DNA of 64,000 bases from positions 1 through 64,000 of the forward strand of contig NW_019174073.1 of assembly GCF_001642475.1 (NCBI RefSeq). The letters run 5' to 3'. Each line of letters begins with the position of its first letter. Position 1 is the first letter of the stretch. The notes beneath the pieces are model-generated. The model was not told where the DNA came from. It did not search any database and worked only from the letters and a program-made list of their open reading frames with translations. This document shows, piece after piece, positions 34,286 through 45,534 of this stretch. This stretch comes from Fonsecaea monophora. Taxonomy: Eukaryota > Ascomycota > Eurotiomycetes > Chaetothyriales > Herpotrichiellaceae. A program made the translations under genes and the position numbers.

Positions 34286-36419
34286 TCACATGGAGAACAT
34301 GCCACCAATGCCCGGCTCTGGTTCGGCGAACCCGGCCCAGAACAGGTCGTTGAATGGATCCATACCAAACGCACTGTCGAGGTAGGCTACATTGGCAGCT
34401 TGATGTTGCTGTGCAGGCAGTTGCGTCGGCAGTTGGACACTGTTTGTTCCGTTTGACGATGAGAGGCTTCGTTGGAGACAGTTCTGGTGGTAGATCTTCA
34501 TGTTGGCCCACTCATTGGCGAGTTTTTGGAAGTAGCTGCAATCGTCATTCTTGAGTCGATGCAGTTCCTGAGCCCGTTGGCACAGGGTGTCGAGACACTT
34601 GTCCAGCCAGGCAGCTCGTTGGGAGGCCTCGGTGCTCGCGTAGGCTGAGTCGAGGATGATGGACGACTTGGTCGACAGCATGATTGCAAAGTTGACACTG
34701 CGCCAGTCGACGGCGGTCCAGTCGGCCAAGTCTTCGAGGCTGCTCTCGAGAGCTAACGAGAGGAATTTCATGATGCTGTTGAAGCAGTCGTAGATGATCG
34801 ACACGCGGGTCGCAGACGGCGCTTGACCTTGGAGGAGCCCATACAGTCCCACCTCGCGCATGTATGACCGGATGCTATAATATCCGCGTTGGATACGGTC
34901 TGCAAATCCCCCCGAGACATGATAAGCGACTTGTTTTCCCTTTAGCAATGAGGCACAACTTACTCATATTGAACATGCCAGGCGGAAGGGCAGCTTTCCA
35001 GTCCTCCAACTGCCTCGACAATGCCCTGACCAGAATCTGGACTTTTTCGTCGGTGAGCTCGCCCACTTTCTCCTTGGAACCGTGGTCGAAGTGGTACGTG
35101 ACCTCTTCGGCCAGACGGAGAGTCCGGACATAGTGAACGAGCGTGGTATCCGACGGATGTTGAGGATCTGCGGCCAGGGATGAAGCACAGTCGTCGAGAT
35201 ATTGGGTATAGGTCAACATGCAGGGTTTTCTGAACATGAACAAACCACTAAGACCGAGTCAGCAGAGATCAGGACGAGGCAGCTGGGCTTGTCTCTTACA
35301 AAGTCGAGACGTTGTAGGCGCCGATATAGGCCCTTCGAGCCTCGTAGCCCCAAAACTTTGACGACACCACCTCGTTGGTCTGCGTGAGGGTTGAGCCGGA
35401 ATTGACAATCATATCGTGCTGTGTGACATTCATCGGTTTCTGGTCGATACCCAGCTCCACAGCCATGGTCACCACCAGTGAGGCCAGCCTGTAGACTTGG
35501 GTGGCAACGGGATAAGCATGCCAGTGGCACCTGGAGACGGTGAGACGTTGTTCCCTTCTTCCAGAAAGGGAAACCCGTCCTTACCAGCCAAAGTATACAA
35601 GCAATGCCTGTAGGAGATCCAGCGATCTTTCCGACCGGGCAAAGTACCTCTCCCCAAGATCCTTGAGGAATTTGTCCTTCAACGCAGACTGTCGTGCCGG
35701 TGTCCGCCATGTGGTGCTGATGAAGATGGCCTGGGCAAGCATTGGTCTCTCCTCGATCAGCGTCGCGACAGTGCATGCCTCGGGGAGAAGCACGTAGGGG
35801 AAGTGGTTCGACGACATGCGTCGGTAGTCGTTGAGCAAGCTCTCACACTCTTCCGGGGAAATATCAAGCAGACAGTTGCTGGTGACATCGGAGTGGGTGG
35901 AATGGAACCCAGATGGCGACACCAGCTCTGGGTTCTGCGACATCTGTGAGTCGGTATACGATGGTGTCGGATTGGACATGACAGCCGTCGTCGCATTCCC
36001 GGCGGCGTCGCACAGAGTCTTCTGGGTTCGAAGCAACGACAGGATCTCTGTGTAGCTGCTCTCCAGTTGTTCCACCCGACCACGTACTGTCATCCATGTT
36101 AGCGACGGGGGATGTCCAACTTTGGTAGATTTCTCAGGCGTGCCATACAGCGAGCTTTGCGCTTCCTCTGCTTGACTTCAGGTACTTGACATTGCTTTCC
36201 CAGTCTTGCACACCTTTGTGGCCCACAGTCGTCACTTCACCGGCCACCAAAAAGAAGGAGGGGCCTTTGGTAGAGAGAGGGAGAGGGAGAGGGAGAGACA
36301 CTGTCGAAACAGTCTGAAGCTCACCTGTTGCACGCATCGCCTCCGTCGTCACTGGGAGCACAACGCAGCTTCTTCTCCCGACACTCCTTGCAGGCGGCGT
36401 GTTTTCTCTCTTCGGTCAT
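34286..36419 (-). CDS. Zn2Cys6 transcription factor
   Basis: Six exons (36325-36419, 36149-36213, 35585-36086, 35300-35530, 34964-35247, 34286-34899) join in phase to 596 residues. The first three exons rebuild a canonical CX2CX6CX9CX2CX6C binuclear cluster: CKECREKKLRC at 10-20, CNRC spanning the first intron, and a final cysteine in LGKQC. A basic linker (KQRKRKAR) and a short dimerisation coil (RVEQLESSYTEIL) follow. The rest is the helical middle-homology region of fungal regulators (HFPYVLLPEACTVATLIEERP, then WCHWHAYPVATQVYRLASLV). It is divergent from an MFS exporter with 587 bp between starts, a usual arrangement for a pathway-specific regulator and its target. Intron 1 contains a GAGAGG-type simple repeat. 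Confidence 0.93.
36271..36298. repeat. GAGAGG purine repeat inside intron 1 of the Zn2Cys6 gene
   Basis: A short run of gagaggg units on the plus strand, which gives a CT-rich tract in the intron of the minus-strand transcript. It may serve as a polypyrimidine tract, though it is far from the acceptor. Confidence 0.7.
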
Positions 36420-37006
36420 TTTTAGGTCTTAGACTCTTAGTTCATCAAAAGCGAGGGCGAAGCAACAATGCTTGACAATCTTAACACCGGCCCCGGTGCA
36501 CAAGAAGCCATATAAGGGAAAAGGCCACTGTGGACCTCGAGTGTTCATTATTCAAAATTGACAACCTTAGATGCGAAATGCATGCAATGCCATGCTCACC
36601 TCTGGCACCGAGTCGGCCGTGAGGGGCGGATTCGGGGGTCGGACACGATAATGAGGCCGATGGCTGCCGAACATCCGAGTTTATCTTTCTCCCTCCAACA
36701 ACCACGCGGCCACGGTATTCCGGCTCTGTCTAAATGACCCTGTCGTCCTCCTCCTGCACGCTTGGTCCAGGGACATCTATACAAACCCAATGGCAGACTC
36801 GGCATCCCCCCAAAGACTTCTTGCCAGCGACTCCGAAGGCTTCTACCCGGTACATTATGCAATCTCGAGGGCCGTCTCCAGGGTTTGGTGGAGATCAGTC
36901 CGCCGCCGTCCCTCTGTTACTTCTGGAATAAAGAAGCGCTCACTTCCTCCTGGCCATCTTCTGCCTTGCAATATTAGCTCGCGAAAAAAATCCTGACCAC
37001 CGCAAC
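36420..37006. promoter_or_regulatory. Divergent promoter, Zn2Cys6 regulator / MFS transporter
   Basis: 587 bp between the two start codons. At 36485-36498 there is a perfect inverted repeat CACCGG-CC-CCGGTG, 66 bp upstream of the regulator ATG. Around 36611-36645 lies a cluster of CGG/CCG triplets including a CGGCCG. Zn2Cys6 dimers typically bind paired CGG triplets, so these are candidate operators for this regulator. That link is inference. Confidence 0.45.
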
Positions 37007-39216
37007 ATGGTTTCGACCCCGGGGAGCCCCCGGTCTGAAGCCGTCCCAGCCGCAGCCGCAGCCCCAACGGCATCCGCCCCCTTTGATGAAAAGAGAGATG
37101 TTACCACTACTACCGATCAAGATAGCCAACCACCCCTCTCTCACTCCTCGGCCGAGCAGGATCCAACCCAGACCAATTGGTCCCAGTATACGCTCCCCAA
37201 GAGACCATGGCGACGGCGGGTGACCGACTTTGGCAAGATCATGGAAGCCCGGTATCGAGGCAACGGGCTACCCGAGGATCCTTACATCGTGCAGTGGTTG
37301 GACCATGACCCGGAGAATCCCATGAGCTACAGCATCTGGTTCAAGTGTGTCATGACCTTCCTCCTGGCATTTATGACACTGTGCGTGTCGTTGGCCTCGT
37401 CAGCATATACTGGGGCCGCCGGGCTCCTCATCCCGGAGTTTCACTGCAGCGACGAGGTGTTCCTGCTCGGCTTGAGCTTGATGGTCTTGGGGTTCGCGGT
37501 AGGACCCTTGCTATGGGCACCACTCGCAGAGGCCGTCTCGCGACGGGATATCCTCCTGATCGCCCTGGCCTTCTATGTCATGTGGACGGCAGTGTGCGCC
37601 ACCGCGCAAAACATCACGACCCTGATCGTCCTCCGCTTCCTCTGCGGCACGTTTGGCTCGGCGGCCTTTGTCATCCCCGCAGGCCAGCTTTCCGACATGT
37701 GGGAGGCCAAATATCGCGGCGTGGCGCAGGCCGTGTTTTCTGCGGCTCCCTTCCTGGGTCCGACCATCGGCCCTACCATCGGAGGCTTCCTGAGTCCCGC
37801 GGCGGGCTGGCGATGGCTATTTGGCTTTCTCGCGCTGTACGCGGCGATTCTGACCTTTTTGGGCGTCGTGTTTGTGCCCGAGACGTACGCGCCGGTCCTG
37901 CTGCGACGACGGGCGAGGCTGCTGTCCAAGGTGACGGGCAAGACGTACATGACCAAGATCGACATCGAGCAGCCGCTGGTGTTTAAGAACGTGGTCAAGC
38001 GGTCATTGAGTCGGCCGTGGGCCCTGCTTTTCCGAGAGCCCATCGTGCTGCTTCTATCGGTATGTTTTTCCTTGCTTGTTTTTTCCACCTACATACCTTC
38101 CAGGGTTGTATTGAAGAAAAGCTGACGGCTTCTTTGTAGATATACATGTCTGTCATCTACGGGACGCTGTACCTCTGCTTCGCGGCTTTTCCCATCATCT
38201 TCCAAAAAGGCTACGGCTGGAATGCGGGCGAGGAAGGCCTCGCGTTCCTGGGCATCATGCTGGGCAGCCTCATCGGCACGGCCCTGATCGTCTTCGACAA
38301 CAAACGCTACGCGCGCATCCACGCCGCCCACGGCGGGTTCGCTCCTCCGGAAGCGCGTCTGCCGCCCGTCATCGTCGGCGGCGTCGTGACCATTGTCGGC
38401 CTGGCGTGGTTCGCGGGCACGGCCGACCCGAGCATCCATTTCATCGTGCCGATATTGGCGAGCGTGCCTTTTGGGATTGGCTTCATGTTGATTTTCATGT
38501 GCTGCACAAATTATCTGTAAGTTTTCCAAGTACCTTTCCCTTTTCTTAGTTCCAGTCCACTACCTACCTACCTCCCTTCTTCTCGCTTGTGGGAACAGTC
38601 AATCACCCGGCTCTACCATGTTGTCACCTTTCCACCTGCCACCTCCTTTCCATCTATCCTCCCTGCCTTTCCCAAACCCCTCCCTCCCTATTGTCAATTT
38701 ACTAATTGTCCGGGAAGAATCGACTCCTACGTCATCTACTCGGCCTCCGTGATGGCGGGCAACTCGATCCTGCGGTCGACCTTTGGCGCCGTCTTCCCCC
38801 TCTTCACCACGTACATGTACGACAGCCTGGGCCTGCACTGGGCGTCGGCGGTGCCCGGGTTCATCGCGCTCGCGTGCTTCCCCTTCCCGATCTTCTTCTA
38901 CCGGTACGGCGCCAAGATCCGCCGACGGTGCAAGTACTCGGCCGAGGCGGCGCGGTATCTCGACAGCCTGAAGAGCGATCTCGAGAGGCAGCGCAGTCGG
39001 GCGTCCAAGGCTGAGGCACAGGTGGAGGCGGATGCGGAGGCAGGGGTCGGGGAGGCTGAGGTTGGGAAGGTCGGTGTGCTGGACCATCAGGGGAGGGTGA
39101 GCGTGGGAGTAGAGGGCGATGAGAAGGAGATGGATCCGGAGGTGGATAGGGATAGGGAGCACGAGCAGGAAGTCGAGGTGGTCAGGCACGGTAGCGTCAA
39201 TGTCAATGCTGCCTGA
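37007..39216 (+). CDS. MFS transporter, DHA1-type drug/H+ antiporter-like
   Basis: Exons 37007-38059, 38140-38516 and 38718-39216 join in phase to 642 residues. A 100-residue cytosolic N-terminus leads to twelve predicted membrane helices. Motif-like pieces include WAPLAEAVSRRDILL (motif A after TM2), VLRFLCGTFGSAAFVIPAGQLSDMW (TM4-5), and a GPTIGPTIGGFL segment in TM5, which matches the antiporter motif of the 12-span drug/polyamine group. The C-terminal tail is long, acidic and charged (GEAEVGKV, DREHEQEVEVV). Such proteins export small toxic or secondary compounds at the plasma membrane. The second intron is long for this window (201 nt). The gene shares its promoter region with the Zn2Cys6 regulator. 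Confidence 0.92.
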
Positions 39217-39523
39217 AGAACGGGTATACTTCCCCGCTTCTCTCCTAGTCGTGCATTTTCAGCGTGGTTTGTCGGCGGTTTCTCTCATGGACATTTATGG
39301 GTTTGGATACGCTGCGCCGCGATCGGAGCCTATCAGCCTATACACCCTCTGCATCTAAGAGATGGAAGACCAGGATAGACGGGTCCCGGCCAAAATCTTA
39401 TAGAGCTGCCTTCGTCTGGGTGGGGAGGTTTCAGACTCATATCTTGGTAATCAACATGTATTTTGGCATGAGCTGGACTGCACCCAGAAGCAGAAAGGCA
39501 CACTTGCTTCATGAAAGTGTCCG
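39217..39523. other. Short convergent spacer
   Basis: About 300 bp between the convergent MFS and hydrolase-like genes; no feature is seen. Confidence 0.5.
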
Positions 39524-40917
39524 TCAGTCGCTGAGGAACATTCTCGCGACCCAGTCAATGGCACTTTGTTGCATTTCCGCCTTCATCATCTGCTGCTGTT
39601 TCTGCAGCTGATCCGGTCCTTCATGAATCTGAACACGCTCCTCTGCAAAGCTCTTCTCTCGGCCAAGAAAACAAGCACGCCGCATCAATTCAACCAACTC
39701 AAGTCCCTGCGCCCGCATCAGCGCTGCATGACCCCTGGCAAGATCATCTGCTTCGGAGTTCGGCTGGTGCACATCTCGAACACTCGGAGGTGCCACGAAG
39801 ACCCCCACATACGGCAAGGTGACGGATTCAGGGTTCCCCACGGCGGGCCAGCGTCTGAGGACTTTTCGACGGCGAGGCTGTGTCGTGGTCATCAATCTGA
39901 AACCGCTGTCCCTATCAATCACAGGCCTGGATTCCTGCGAGTCATCAGTGGCAGGGTCAGCGGTTTCATAATCTGCATAGCCATCGAGTTGGTCCAGACT
40001 CGTGCCAGTGATCGACTGATCCGCTATTGTACTTGCTAGAGGCGTGTCCTTGCCCGGCGCACGGAGGAATAGCATCGGACTGGCAAATGGATCAAAGTAA
40101 GCGGATGGTGTCTGAAACAAACTCGCTCGTAACCTGATCATTGCCTTGGCCGCTGCAATGACTGATTCCTTCTCTTCCCCATAGCGGTGTGTGAGCTTCT
40201 GCTTCTGCCTCCTTTGTGAGGTCGAGAATGTCTCAACGGTCTGTAGCTGTTCAACGACGTCGTCCAGCCCGGTCCAGTCTGCCATTGGCTCTACCAATGC
40301 AAGACCATGGATTTCATTGGGCTCTGTCAGAGCCAGCATTGTCGCGAGCCCGCCTCCGATGTTGCTCCCCAAGAGACATATCTTCGGCACCTCCAAATAT
40401 CCCGCATTGAAGGCAGAAGTTGGAGAGGTGAGATAGTCGAATGCGGTCGCGACGTCGTGGACAGGGACCGGAAAGTATGTGGGCTCTTTCGGCGAAGATG
40501 TGGAATCTATGTAATTGCCTAGCCTATAGTTTATCGAGACGAGCGAGGTTGACGGTGGGAAGCTATTTCGCAGCTGTGCGAGGACGTCGATCGACGGGGT
40601 GTCCTCTGTCCCTATGTAGGGACCAGGAGGGAGGTGAACGAGTAGATTTCGTCGTCCGTGCTCTTCTCTCGTTGTTCGGTTCGGAGAGAAAACACTACCA
40701 CAGTTAACAGACGGCTGACTTGTCGACAAGGCGTCGCATACTCGAGTTTGACACTCCCACTGAGTCCAACCGGCAGCTCGAGACTACGGTGTTTCCATGT
40801 CTGCGAGGTCGACTCCGACGCGAGGAGCCTTTTCTGATGGTAGTCGAAGCGGGGTATGCGCCCTTGCGCGGGCCGAAGAAAGGTGTTGAGGCCTCGACGG
40901 CAACAACATGAACGCAT
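39524..40917 (-). CDS. Alpha/beta-hydrolase-fold protein with altered nucleophile elbow
   Basis: Exons 40720-40917 and 39524-40660 join in phase 0 over a 59-nt intron to 444 residues. The fold is suggested by NLLVHLPPGPYIG (oxyanion-side strand), a SLVSINYRLG strand, VHDVATAFDYLTS helix, and the elbow ICLLGSNIGGGLATMLALTE. In HSL-type esterases this elbow is GDSAGG; here the aligned nucleophile position is Asn rather than Ser. A FASPMLFLRAPG strand fits the usual location before the acid residue. The long C-terminal part ends in a Gln/Met-rich helix. It may be a non-catalytic hydrolase homologue. The acceptor chosen (AAGAG) is the only one restoring phase; the exon junction carries some doubt. 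Confidence 0.72.
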
Positions 40918-41410
40918 CACATGTCAAAAACTTTAGCAGCACCATACAATTTCACTTGAACGCGGCGAGAGAAGACGGTAGACGCGTTTCGCGATAGCCG
41001 ATGAGAAAGTGGGAGCCTCGTCGGCCGGGATTGTCCAATCATGTCACCGAGGCAGGACGAGGCTCGCCTGTCAGGAGGCTCCGACTCGTTTCCAATGGGC
41101 GCAAAGGTACTTGTACTTGACCGTAACCTTATACGGCGGACTAAAATATCCTGTCCCCGCAGCACTTGCCGCCAACTCCCCGGCCACCACCAGGATGTTA
41201 TCGATGCCGTGGTGGCCGTGAAGGAATCGGAGACCATCGGCACTGACTCGATGCTGGTGGTGGTGCATCAATGCTTCAGGTCAATCGCTGGCGCTTGCAG
41301 TCCCTCCTCTGATGTATAGACTTTGAATTTCCTCATGTTTCTCGCCCTTGTGTGATTTGCTCAGTTGGCCGCCTCGAGTCTTTGCTCCCGGTCTTCCACT
41401 AGACTTCAAA
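40918..41410. other. Divergent spacer between hydrolase-like and hotdog genes
   Basis: About 490 bp, probably a shared promoter region. No defined motif was identified. Confidence 0.45.
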
Positions 41411-42072
41411 ATGGCCAAACCCGACAAATTCTACACCAAAGAGTACATGTTGCGGCCAGGCATGTCATTTGCCCTTGATATTGAAGACCCTCGGCAGAGA
41501 GTGGAGGAATTCATGAACAGATACAAAAGGGAGCCCGTCGATGAAGTATGCTCTCTCCCGCAGGGACAATTCTTCGCTGAAGCAGGTTCTGACAAACAAA
41601 CCGACAGGGCTTCGAGGAATCTCTGATGACAAGAGACCTCAAAGTTGTCAGCGCGACGGGGCCGCCACATGTCACGGCTGTCTTCGAGATGGACATCCTC
41701 CCCATGTACGGCACCCGTATGGGCAATGCTTCAGGTGCCGCCATCAGCCTCATCCATGATGTTTGTACGACGATGGCCATGGCGCCTCTGGCGCGGAAAG
41801 ACTTTTGGCATTTCGGCGGAGTGTCTAGAGTCCTTAGTGTCACCTACTTGAGGCCGACAAAGGTGGGCGCCAACGTGTTGATTGACTGCGAAGTTCTGCA
41901 GGTAGGAGCCCGATTCGGTGCGTACCACGATATGGGTTTGGAATGAGAAACTGATGTTCAAAATTCAGCGACGATACGAGGGGTCATGAGGGACAAAGCC
42001 ACGGGCGACATTCTCTCAGTCTGCGAGCACAACAAGGCCAGCATCATCTTTCGCGACAAGCCCAAGATTTAA
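41411..42072 (+). CDS. Hotdog-fold thioesterase-like protein (PaaI/4HBT family)
   Basis: Exons 41411-41545, 41608-41917 and 41969-42072 join in phase to 182 residues, the usual size for fungal single hotdog proteins. The core reads LKVVSATGPPHVTAVFEMD, then MGNASGAAISLIHDVCTT as the central helix, RVLSVTYLRPTKVGANVLID, and RGVMRDKATGDILSVCEHNK at the end. The central helix of active PaaI-type enzymes carries N-x-HGG; here it is NASGA, so the histidine is missing while the downstream Asp of HDVCTT is kept. It may hydrolyse acyl-CoA-type thioesters or only bind them. Extending exon 2 to 41917 (GTGCGT donor) rather than stopping at the nearer GTAGGA is what restores the frame. Confidence 0.82.
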
Positions 42073-42662
42073 ATACTACCGCGGGTATTCCACTCACTGG
42101 ATTCAATCGCCTAGGAGACTTCTGGACATATCAGTCAACATCTCTGCCGACTGTCAATATCAGCGATCAATTTGTTGCCCCGAAGTGCCATGCGACAAAG
42201 GATGTGCCTTTTCCATTCTCATCCGGCTCCAGTCAGCCACATTGACGTCGATTCAGCTAGGATGTATCTGATAGTTTTAACATGTGGTGCCAGCAAACTC
42301 TTCGGCGAATCTGGTCTCAGCCGCGCAGAAACTTCCCGCCACTTTTCAGCCACTGACACGCCACAAACATCCGCGATACGAGATGTCCGAGACCAGTTGA
42401 CAAGCTGCATGGATTTCATTGGTGGATGCATCAACACCACTGCAGGGGGAAAGCGAGCCATGATCTCATCCCGCTCGGGCGTTCTCTGCCAGGGAAATCG
42501 TCCAAATCCCAACCAACGTGGGATTCTGCTTCCGCAAAGGTTGGCCAGGAGTATTTTATAGATAGTGCTTTTCCTTCTCGTTCATCTTCATCCTCGATTT
42601 AATATTATAGAATTCACCATAATATTCTTTGGACAGACATTCCTTCTGCTTTACTGTTCGCA
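42073..42662. other. Intergenic, promoter side of the amylase gene
   Basis: About 590 bp between two plus-strand genes. A short frame on each strand has no recognisable domain. An A/T-rich stretch lies just before the amylase ATG. Confidence 0.45.
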
Positions 42663-44250
42663 ATGGGCGCCACTCCCGAGAACTACTGTATGCTGCAGGG
42701 TTTCGAATGGAACGTCCCTGCCGACCAGAAACATTGGCTTCGGTTGCAGAACGCGTTGCAAGACCTGAAGAACATCGGGATAGACAACGTCTGGCTCCCG
42801 CCTGCGTGCAAAGGACAGGGCGGCGACCAGGCCAATGGCTACGACATTTACGATTTGTATGATGTCGGCGAGTTTGAGCAGAAGGGATCCAAATCTACCA
42901 AGTGGGGTTCCCGAGAGGACCTGGATCAGTTGAGCAAGAAAGCCCAAGAGCTGGGGATTGGGCTGTACTTCGATGCGGTGCTGAACCACAAGGCTGGCGC
43001 GGACCGGAAGGAGAAATGCCGGGTTGTCGAGGTGGATCAGAGTGGTAAGTCCTCAGTCATAGCCATGTCGACAATTTCTCCCGGGCTGATTTGGTGACGC
43101 AGATCGGAACAAGGACATTGGGGAGCCGTTCGAGATGGAGGCGTGGCTGGGCTTCGATTTCCCCGGGCGCGGCGACAAATACTCGGCGCAAAAGTACCAC
43201 TGGGAGCATTTCTCGGGGACGGACTACGACGCAGCGACCGAAAAGACTGGCATTTTCCGCATTCTCGGCGACAACAAGCACTGGTCCAATTCCGTGGGAG
43301 ACGAGGCAGGCAACGCCGACTTTCTCATGTTTGCCGACCTCGACTACAGCCACCCAGAGGTGGCCAAGGATGTCATACACTGGAGTGAATGGGTGGTCAA
43401 CGAGTTCAAGCTGAAGGGGTTCCGCTTCGACGCCTGCCAGCACTTCTCGGAACGTTTCACAAACGACCTGGTGAAAAACTTGGAGGACAAGTTCGGCAAA
43501 GGCCAGCTGTTCCTGGTCGGCGAGTACTGGAGCGGCGACACGCAGGAAATGCTCGAGTGGCTGAACAACATGCACCACCCCTTCACCCTGTACGACTCGC
43601 CGCTGGTGTATTCCTTCTCGCAAATCTCAAAGACTGAGAAGGCAGATCTCCGAAAAGTGTTTGACAGTAGCCTGGTGAAGGCCAAGCCCGAAAGCGCAGT
43701 GACGGTGGTCATGAACCACGACACGCAGCCCGGCCAGACGGTGGAGACTCCCATCGAAGGGTTCTTCAAGCCGATCGCCTACGCTCTGATCTTGCTGAGG
43801 AGAGAGGGCTACCCGTGCGTCTTCTACGGCGATCTCTACGGCATGAAGGGCAAGCAGGCCGAGCCACCGGCGTGTGGTGGGAAATTGCCTCAACTCGTGC
43901 TGGCCCGTAAACTCTTCGCCTACGGAGACCAGGACGACTACTTTGACGAAGACCCGAACTGTCTCGGATTCGTGCGCAGGGGCACCGAGGACAGGAGAGC
44001 CGGCCTTGCCTGCGTCATGTCAAACGCCGACCCAAAGACAAAGAGGATGTTCGTGGGCGAGGAGCACTCGGGGGAGATCTGGACTGATGTGCTAGGGTGG
44101 CAGAATGAAGAGGTCACGATAGGTGAGGATGGCTTTGGGGAGTTCATGTGTCCCGGCACGAGCGTGAGTGTGTGGGTGCGCAAGGACGCCGAGGGCAGAG
44201 ACCGGATGGACCAGCTGGACTTTGACGCCGACATTTACGCCAAAGCGTAG
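42663..44250 (+). CDS. Intracellular GH13 alpha-amylase (subfamily 5-like)
   Basis: Exons 42663-43044 and 43103-44250 join in phase 1 to 509 residues. There is no signal peptide; the protein starts MGATPENYCMLQGFEWNVP, as in cytosolic bacterial-type amylases. GH13 motifs: region I FDAVLNHKAG, region II GFRFDACQHF with the nucleophile Asp237, region III FLVGEYWSG with the acid/base Glu268, and region IV VMNHDTQPG with Asp334. In region II the lysine usual before the histidine (K-H) is glutamine here. Fungal GH13_5 enzymes are cytosolic and some, such as Histoplasma AMY1, are linked to alpha-(1,3)-glucan synthesis; no glucan synthase gene is nearby. Confidence 0.94.
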
Positions 44251-44457
44251 ACAGGACCCTTTGTGTCCGAGGTGATTGGGATATAACGACATTTCACAGG
44301 CTTTTGGCGTGGCAGGATATAGAATCGAAAGAGGCGGGACAGTTATTGAACTGTTTTGGGAAATCGGCGGGAACCGGTAGAAAGGAAGCGATGGATGGGT
44401 ATCACGAGACTTGCATTTTCAATCTGCGACCTGAATCTAGGATATCCAGTCATTATC

Positions 44458-44491
<34 letters not shown>

Positions 44492-45534
44492 TCACCACCA
44501 TCAAGTCGTGGTGATAATGGATCAAAAGGGTTGGAGGAGCTGAAGGAGCATGAATCAGGTCGTTCGAGCTATTGTATACGAGGCCGAGCTTCTCTTTCCA
44601 CATCGAGCACATCAAGCAAATCCCATCAAGCGAGATAGCCCTTCGTCCATTAATAGTCAGAATCCTCCTATGCTATTTCCCTCAATTTGTTCAAGGCGGT
44701 CAGGCGGCCAGTCAGGCCATATACATCTCCTCCTCCACTTGCTTACCTCCTTACCTCATTACCTCCTTACCTACCTAGGTATCTACGTATCCTAGATAGT
44801 GGATACCATCTACATCCACCTAGCTGAATACCTAGCTGCATACGACTACGCTATCACGTATGCTACATATGCTAGATTACGATCGTCACATCACATCGCA
44901 TCTCGTCTGACATACAAAAGTATATACCTACCTACCTACCATCACCTAGCCACTGGATGCCTAGACGCCTGACTAGTTCACCAAGTCGTTTGGACGCTAA
45001 TTAGTCGATCAGCTACATAAGCGATCGCAGTGCGGTGCGGTACGTCGTACTCGTTCCGGAGCGCGTTTGTTCTCCGGCGTCTTCCTCCGCGCGGTGTATT
45101 GACAGCGAGAACCTCCTGAATGAGTCGTGTCATTCAGGTCGTGTCGTATCATGTCGTGTCAGGCACGCAGCGCCAGAGTCAGAGCCGGAGAGTGTTGGAA
45201 GCCTGATGTGAGGCACACGCACTCACGCATACTCTGTCAATCACAGGGCGTCATCTGCACAGGTACAGACACAGATACAGACGATCATTCAGCCCTCGGT
45301 TCGGGGTGTGGGTATCTATCTGTATCCATCCGAGATGCACGCATCATATCTGGACGTCTGTACGGCCACGGCGACTGCTACGGCGAGGTCGGCTAGAGGC
45401 AGCCGGACGCCGTCTTCGTTGCGGTACTGGAAATGGATATAATGAGACAAACCTTGCTGTTTGTCTCGAAGATGGAGAGTGAGAGTAAGCCTGTTCTCTG
45501 TGAGATACTCTCAGATATTCTACAGAGACAAGCC
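44251..45534. other. Intergenic, simple-sequence rich
   Basis: 1.3 kb without a supported gene. It holds a (GTC)10 run, and 44730-44960 is rich in TACC/CCTA-type short repeats that are not telomere-like. This marks a compositional break inside the putative accessory cluster. Confidence 0.55.
44461..44490. repeat. (GTC)10 trinucleotide repeat
   Basis: A perfect ten-unit GTC run just downstream of the amylase stop, in non-coding DNA. Confidence 0.9.

Noticed and set aside
34900..34963. Shorter 34-nt intron alternative in the Zn2Cys6 gene (acceptor at ACAAG)
   Set aside because: Too short for fungal splicing; the 64-nt intron with a GCAG acceptor is in phase and more plausible.
43057..43623. 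Minus-strand frame of 188 codons within the amylase gene
   Set aside because: Antisense shadow; the opposite strand carries all GH13 motifs.
44730..44960. TACC/CCTA-rich stretch as a possible telomere-like repeat
   Set aside because: Units are irregular and do not match TTAGGG or its complement; treated as simple sequence.
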